The translations under genes were made by a program, and so were the position numbers. Source: Anaerolineales bacterium (GTDB lineage: Bacteria; Chloroflexota; Anaerolineae; Anaerolineales; UBA6663). Taken from it: DNA of 8,865 bases. Positions 5,796 to 8,865 of the stretch are shown here, piece by piece. The DNA lies in NCBI GenBank assembly GCA_016789245.1, contig JAEURM010000066.1:1-8865 (forward strand), read 5' to 3'. The notes beneath the pieces were generated by a model. It was given only the letters and a program-made list of their open reading frames with translations. It did no database searches and was not told the origin of the DNA. Numbering within the stretch: position 1 is the first letter of the stretch; the number at the start of each line of letters is the position of its first letter.

Positions 5796-7130
5796 ATGGC
5801 CGCTAACCCCACTTCTCACCGCGCTTGGGTGCCGGCTGAAATAGAAGCCAATCTTCAAACCCGCGCCGCGCACTTTCACACTTTCACTCCTGAACAAATG
5901 GAAGCCGAAGTGCAACAACTTTTGCGCCACCATGCACGCTATATGGATTATGAGTGTTTGAGTTTGTACGCCGGAACCAACATGATGAATCCGCGTGCGT
6001 TGAAGGTGCTCGCCTCCAGTGTGGGCAGTCGGCCCAGCTTGGGTTATCCCGGTGATAAATATGAGATGGGCCTGCAATATGCTGAGCAACTGGAAATTAT
6101 GGCGGCAGAACTGCTCAAAGAAATTTTTCACAGCCAGTACGTGGAGTTCCGCGTGGGGAGCGGCTCACTGGCGAATTTGTACGCGTTCATGGCCACCTGC
6201 AAGCCGGGTGACCGTATCATGGCCTTTCCGGCTTCGGCGGCTGGGCACGTGACGCATCACACTGAGGGCGCGGCGGGATTGTACGGCTTGGACGTTCACG
6301 TCGTGCCATACGATGGCGAGCAGATGGCGATTGATTTATCTGAATTGCGCAAGCAAGCACGTGAACTGAAACCAAAGTTGATAGTAGTGGCCGGAAGCTT
6401 GTGCCTGTTTCCGTATGATGTGGCTGGCGTGCGGGCCATTGCCGATGAAGTGGGCGCGTATGTGCTGTATGACGCCGCGCACATGAGCGGGCTAATTGCG
6501 GGCGGCGCATTCCAACAGCCCTTGGCCGAGGGCGCGCACCTGATGACCATGTCCACCTATAAATCTTTTGGTGGGCCACCGGCGGGCTTGGTGCTTACCA
6601 ATGAAGCGGAACTGGCGCAAAAGTTGGAGGCCATTGCTTACCCGGGCCTGACGGCTAATTTTGATTTGAGCAAAACGGCGGCGCTGATTGTGGCGGCGTT
6701 AGACGTGCGCGAACATGGCAAAGCGTACGCGCAAATGTGCATGGCCAACGCGCAAGCTTTGGCCGCCAGTTTGTACGCACGCGGTTGCCCCGTTCACGCG
6801 GTGGAGGGGCGCGGCTTCACGGTGTCTCATCATGTGGCTTTGCCCGCGCACAAGTGGGGCGGTGGCACCAAGGCCTCCCGCTGGCTGGAACCGGCCAACA
6901 TTTTGGCCAGTGGCATTGGCCTGCCGCTAGCGCCGATTGACGGCGACTTTAATGCGGTGCGGCTGGGCACGCAGGAAATTACGCGCTGGGGCCTAACGCC
7001 GGATAACATGCCGGATGTGGCGGAGCTGATGTGCCGCGTGTTGGTAAAAGGCGAAGCCCCCGAAACCGTGCGGCCGGATGTAATCGCCTTGCGGAAGAAT
7101 TTTCAGGAGTTGAAGTTCATCCGTAACTAG
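5796..7130 (+). CDS. Divergent serine hydroxymethyltransferase-fold PLP enzyme
   Basis: A 444-residue fold-type I PLP enzyme that aligns with SHMT along most of its length. SHMT proper interconverts serine and glycine with tetrahydrofolate. Visible parallels are GYPG (83-86), GSGSLAN (121-127), YDAAH (225-229) with the PLP-nitrogen Asp226 and His229, STYK with PLP lysine Lys256, and VRLGTQEITRWG (388-399) with the carboxylate-binding Arg389. Several canonical residues differ. E. coli YAEGYPG (Tyr55, Glu57) is PSLGYPG here, so Glu57 becomes Leu82, and TTHK becomes STYK, so His228 becomes Tyr255. Loss of the catalytic Glu suggests another retro-aldol or aldolase reaction, or altered folate use, so glyA is not assigned. 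I start at ATG 5796 with GGAG (5783-5786) 9 nt upstream; TTG 5787 lies too close to that site. The gene ends before a strong terminator and is divergent from doxX-trpB2. Confidence 0.85.
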   Translation: MAANPTSHRAWVPAEIEANLQTRAAHFHTFTPEQMEAEVQQLLRHHARYMDYECLSLYAGTNMMNPRALKVLASSVGSRPSLGYPGDKYEMGLQYAEQLEIMAAELLKEIFHSQYVEFRVGSGSLANLYAFMATCKPGDRIMAFPASAAGHVTHHTEGAAGLYGLDVHVVPYDGEQMAIDLSELRKQARELKPKLIVVAGSLCLFPYDVAGVRAIADEVGAYVLYDAAHMSGLIAGGAFQQPLAEGAHLMTMSTYKSFGGPPAGLVLTNEAELAQKLEAIAYPGLTANFDLSKTAALIVAALDVREHGKAYAQMCMANAQALAASLYARGCPVHAVEGRGFTVSHHVALPAHKWGGGTKASRWLEPANILASGIGLPLAPIDGDFNAVRLGTQEITRWGLTPDNMPDVAELMCRVLVKGEAPETVRPDVIALRKNFQELKFIRN

Positions 7131-7137
7131 ATTTTTG

Positions 7138-7158
7138 TTAACACGAATTACACGAACT
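7138..7158. repeat. Degenerate ACACGAATTACACGAA repeat fragment
   Basis: TTAACACGAATTACACGAA, just after the stop of the SHMT-like gene, resembles one arm of the 5641-5711 repeat family (CACGAA units) without its mirror arm. It may be a decayed copy. Confidence 0.35.
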
Positions 7159-7173
7159 CTCCTTTCATTCCAC

Positions 7174-7216
7174 AAACGCCGCCGACAGCTCACAGCCGGG
7201 CGGCGTTTTATTTTCC
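7174..7216 (+). terminator. Rho-independent terminator of the SHMT-like gene
   Basis: A perfect 10-bp stem, AAACGCCGCC (7174-7183) with GGCGGCGTTT (7199-7208), a 15-nt loop and the T-rich tail TTTTATTTT. It lies 43 bases after the stop and just before the next promoter, so it insulates the two units. Confidence 0.9.
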
Positions 7217-7219
7217 CTG

Positions 7220-7248
7220 TTGACAAACCGCCTAAGTGGGACTAAAAT
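7220..7248 (+). promoter_or_regulatory. Sigma70-type promoter of the regulator-exporter operon
   Basis: A consensus -35 TTGACA (7220-7225), a 17-bp spacer and TAAAAT (7243-7248) with one departure from the -10 consensus. Transcription should begin near 7254-7256, directly at the inverted repeat. Confidence 0.85.
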
Positions 7249-7255
7249 CTCGTCA

Positions 7256-7279
7256 ATCATTCAAAATAATTTGAATGAT
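7256..7279. promoter_or_regulatory. Probable operator of the ArsR-type regulator
   Basis: A perfect inverted repeat with 10-bp arms, ATCATTCAAA (7256-7265) and TTTGAATGAT (7270-7279), separated by ATAA. It sits at the predicted transcription start and includes the first possible ATG (7275). The TTCAAA...TTTGAA core is like known ArsR/SmtB-family operators such as that of CadC. Binding by the adjacent regulator, and thus autorepression, is inferred. Confidence 0.75.
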
Positions 7280-7997
7280 AAACAGAAATAAATCATTTAT
7301 GCTAAGTAAAAAGACTGCTCTGCCGCCCGCCACCACCGAGACGTTCAGCCGCTCGTTCAAGCAAGAACCTCTGCTTACCGTTTCTAGCCTAGAACAGCTC
7401 AAGGTGATTAGTGACCCACTGCGGCTACAGATTATGGAGGCCGTGGTGACGGAAGCCCGCACGGTGAAGCAAGTGGCCGATTTGTTGGGCAAGCCCGCCA
7501 CCAAGCTGTATTACCACGTGAGCGCGCTGGAAGGCGCGGGCTTTGTAACGGTGGTGGAGACGCGCATCAAATCCGGCATCATTGAAAAGTATTACCGCAC
7601 CGTGGCCGAAAACATCCAAGTGGATAAAAACCTTCTGCGCGCTTCCGAATTGGGCGATGAGGCACTGGAAAATTTACTCGCTACTATTTTTGATGGCACG
7701 GCCGAGGAAATCCGCCAGAGCGTGAAAGCCAAAAAAATGGACTGGCATAGCCAAGCCTCGCCCAAACGCACGGCGCTCTTAGGCCGCTCACTCATGAGCG
7801 TGCGTGATGAGGATGTATCGCAGTTTATTGAAAAGCTGGAAACCCTGCTCAAAGAATTTGACCAGCACGAGCGGCCCGATAAACAGGCCAACTATGGCTT
7901 GACCATTGCTTTCTACCCGCGCCTCACCCCCGGCGAAAACGTTCAACCCAAAGGAGCCTCCCATGAGCCAAAACCCCGCACCAAACGCCAGCGCTAA
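7275..7997 (+). CDS. ArsR-like winged-helix transcriptional regulator
   Basis: A 240-residue protein with a winged-helix domain at about 38-110: LKVISDPLRLQIMEAV (first helices), TVKQVADLLGKPATKLYYHV (helix-turn-helix) and the wing VVETRIKSGIIEKYYRTV. The C-terminal half (about 120-215) is helical and probably a dimer or ligand domain. There is no cysteine in the whole protein, so the ArsR ELCVCDL metal site is absent and a non-metal effector is likely. The start is uncertain: ATG 7275 lies in the inverted repeat with no Shine-Dalgarno sequence and only about a 20-nt leader, while ATG 7299 (residue 9) would leave the operator wholly untranslated but also lacks a clear ribosome site. The last 35 bases overlap the MFS gene. 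Local repression of itself and the exporter is the likely role. Confidence 0.85.
   Translation: MINRNKSFMLSKKTALPPATTETFSRSFKQEPLLTVSSLEQLKVISDPLRLQIMEAVVTEARTVKQVADLLGKPATKLYYHVSALEGAGFVTVVETRIKSGIIEKYYRTVAENIQVDKNLLRASELGDEALENLLATIFDGTAEEIRQSVKAKKMDWHSQASPKRTALLGRSLMSVRDEDVSQFIEKLETLLKEFDQHERPDKQANYGLTIAFYPRLTPGENVQPKGASHEPKPRTKRQR
7951..7956 (+). promoter_or_regulatory. Ribosome binding site of the MFS gene inside the regulator gene
   Basis: AAGGAG lies 6 nt before ATG 7963, within the coding sequence of the regulator. It fixes the exporter start and supports translational coupling. Confidence 0.85.
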
Positions 7998-8865
7998 ATC
8001 GGTGCTGAGCAACCCCAACTTTCGCAACTTATGGCTGGGGCAAACTATTTCGCAAATCGGCGATGGTTTGACGAACTTAGCCTTGCTCATTGTCATCAAT
8101 GAGCTAACCGGCTCCACCGTGGCGGTGGCCACCATGACGCTCGCCATTGCCCTGCCGCAATTGCTTTTTGGTTTAGTGGCCGGCGTGTTTGTAGACCGCT
8201 GGGACCGAAAACGCATCATGGTGGTGAGTGATGTTTTGCGCGGCGTACTCGTCCTCGGCCTAATTTTTGTGCGCCGCCCGGAAGATGTGTGGCTGTTCTA
8301 CGTGTTGGGCTTTTTGCAAGCCGCCATTGGCACCTTTTTTGATCCGGCCAAAAGCGCCCTCATCCCGGATTTGGTAGGCCGTGAATCACTGCTGGCCGCC
8401 AATGGCCTCTCACAAACCACACGCGTGCTCACCGGCGTAGTTGGCTCCGCGCTGGCCGGGGTGTTAGTGGGTAGCACCGGGCAAGGCTGGCCAGCGTTCA
8501 CACTCGATGCGGCCACCTTCATCATTTCCGCTTTCTTTATTCTGCGCATTGTGGCCCCGGCCCACCAACCGCGAGTGGAAGCCGCTGGCTCGGGTGCGGG
8601 CCAAGTGTGGGCTGAACTGAGCGAAGGCTTACGCTTCATTTTTAGCCAACGCACGCTCACTGGCGTAACGCTCACGTTTGCCGTAACCATGTTGGGCCTC
8701 GGCGCCGTCAACGTACTCTTTGTGCCCTTCCTCATCAACATATTGAAAGTGCCAACTATGGCGCTGGGCGTGGTAGAAGCCGCGCAAGTGGTGGGCATGA
8801 TTGTGGGCAGTGGGCTAGTGGCCACCTTAGCCACGCGGCTCAAGCCTACGCAAATGATTGTGGGC
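7963..8865 (+). CDS. MFS efflux transporter, DHA3/MefA-EntS-like (3' end missing)
   Basis: The first 301 codons of a major facilitator exporter in the inner membrane, with no stop before the window edge; full members are about 400-430 residues. A polar start (1-22) is followed by helix 1 (NLWLGQTISQIGDGLTNLAL) and the MFS motif A at 70-84 (GLVAGVFVDRWDRKR) between helices 2 and 3. FFDPAKSALIPDLV (125-138) and the nearby AANGL are typical of the proton-driven DHA3 drug/siderophore exporters (MFS_3 type). About eight helices are present. The start is ATG 7963, supported by AAGGAG at 7951-7956; it overlaps the regulator by 35 bases in another frame, so the two are one operon under the promoter at 7220-7248. 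The substrate cannot be told from sequence; a toxic small molecule sensed by the regulator is a reasonable inference. Confidence 0.93.
   Translation, partial: MSQNPAPNASAKSVLSNPNFRNLWLGQTISQIGDGLTNLALLIVINELTGSTVAVATMTLAIALPQLLFGLVAGVFVDRWDRKRIMVVSDVLRGVLVLGLIFVRRPEDVWLFYVLGFLQAAIGTFFDPAKSALIPDLVGRESLLAANGLSQTTRVLTGVVGSALAGVLVGSTGQGWPAFTLDAATFIISAFFILRIVAPAHQPRVEAAGSGAGQVWAELSEGLRFIFSQRTLTGVTLTFAVTMLGLGAVNVLFVPFLINILKVPTMALGVVEAAQVVGMIVGSGLVATLATRLKPTQMIVG

Noticed and set aside
8298..8843. Minus-strand 181-codon open frame at the right end
   Set aside because: It is antisense to the MFS gene, whose motif A, helices and ribosome site are clear; the frame has Ser/Thr/Pro-rich composition typical of a shadow.
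1..8865. Defence system, prophage, CRISPR array, tRNA or rRNA
   Set aside because: No repeats with regular spacers, no integrase, nuclease or phage structural genes, and no tRNA cloverleaf were seen; the genes are ordinary metabolic, wall and transport functions.

Overview
The window reads as ordinary chromosomal DNA of a moderately GC-rich bacterium. It has six well-supported genes plus the open-ended start of a seventh, and no phage, plasmid, CRISPR or RNA-gene signal. The mix (PBP1C-type penicillin-binding protein with a BiPBP_C tail, cysteine peptidase with bacterial SH3 repeats, TrpB2-type tryptophan synthase, DoxX-like protein, ArsR-type regulator beside a DHA3-type MFS exporter), together with gaps full of short palindromes and CTAATCCC-like words, resembles Chloroflexota (Anaerolineae-like) genomes. 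That placement is an inference and only moderately secure.

Layout. 1-2159 (+) is a bifunctional peptidoglycan synthase cut by the left edge. It converges on a leaderless C39-type peptidase with two SH3 domains (2407-3540, -). The gap between them holds a 124-bp palindromic element and a minus-strand terminator. Next on the minus strand is a likely two-gene unit, a DoxX-like membrane protein (5135-5626) followed by TrpB2 (3701-5068), ending at a terminator almost identical to the peptidase gene's. Divergent from it is an SHMT-fold PLP enzyme (5796-7130, +) with several classic active-site residues replaced, closed by a strong terminator at 7174-7216. A clear sigma70-type promoter (7220-7248) and a perfect inverted repeat (7256-7279) then lead into an ArsR-like regulator (7275-7997). 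This overlaps by 35 bases an MFS exporter that runs off the right edge.

How the parts relate. The regulator and exporter look like a self-regulated, translationally coupled efflux operon. TrpB2 stands without trpA and sits near a serine/glycine-type PLP enzyme, which hints at, but does not prove, serine-linked metabolism. The PBP acts in wall synthesis; the peptidase's target is unknown.

The most unusual features are a 56-nt imperfect palindrome inserted in frame in the PBP transpeptidase domain, the SHMT-like enzyme lacking the usual catalytic Glu and His, and the operator overlapping the first possible start codon of the regulator. I found no convincing new multi-gene system.
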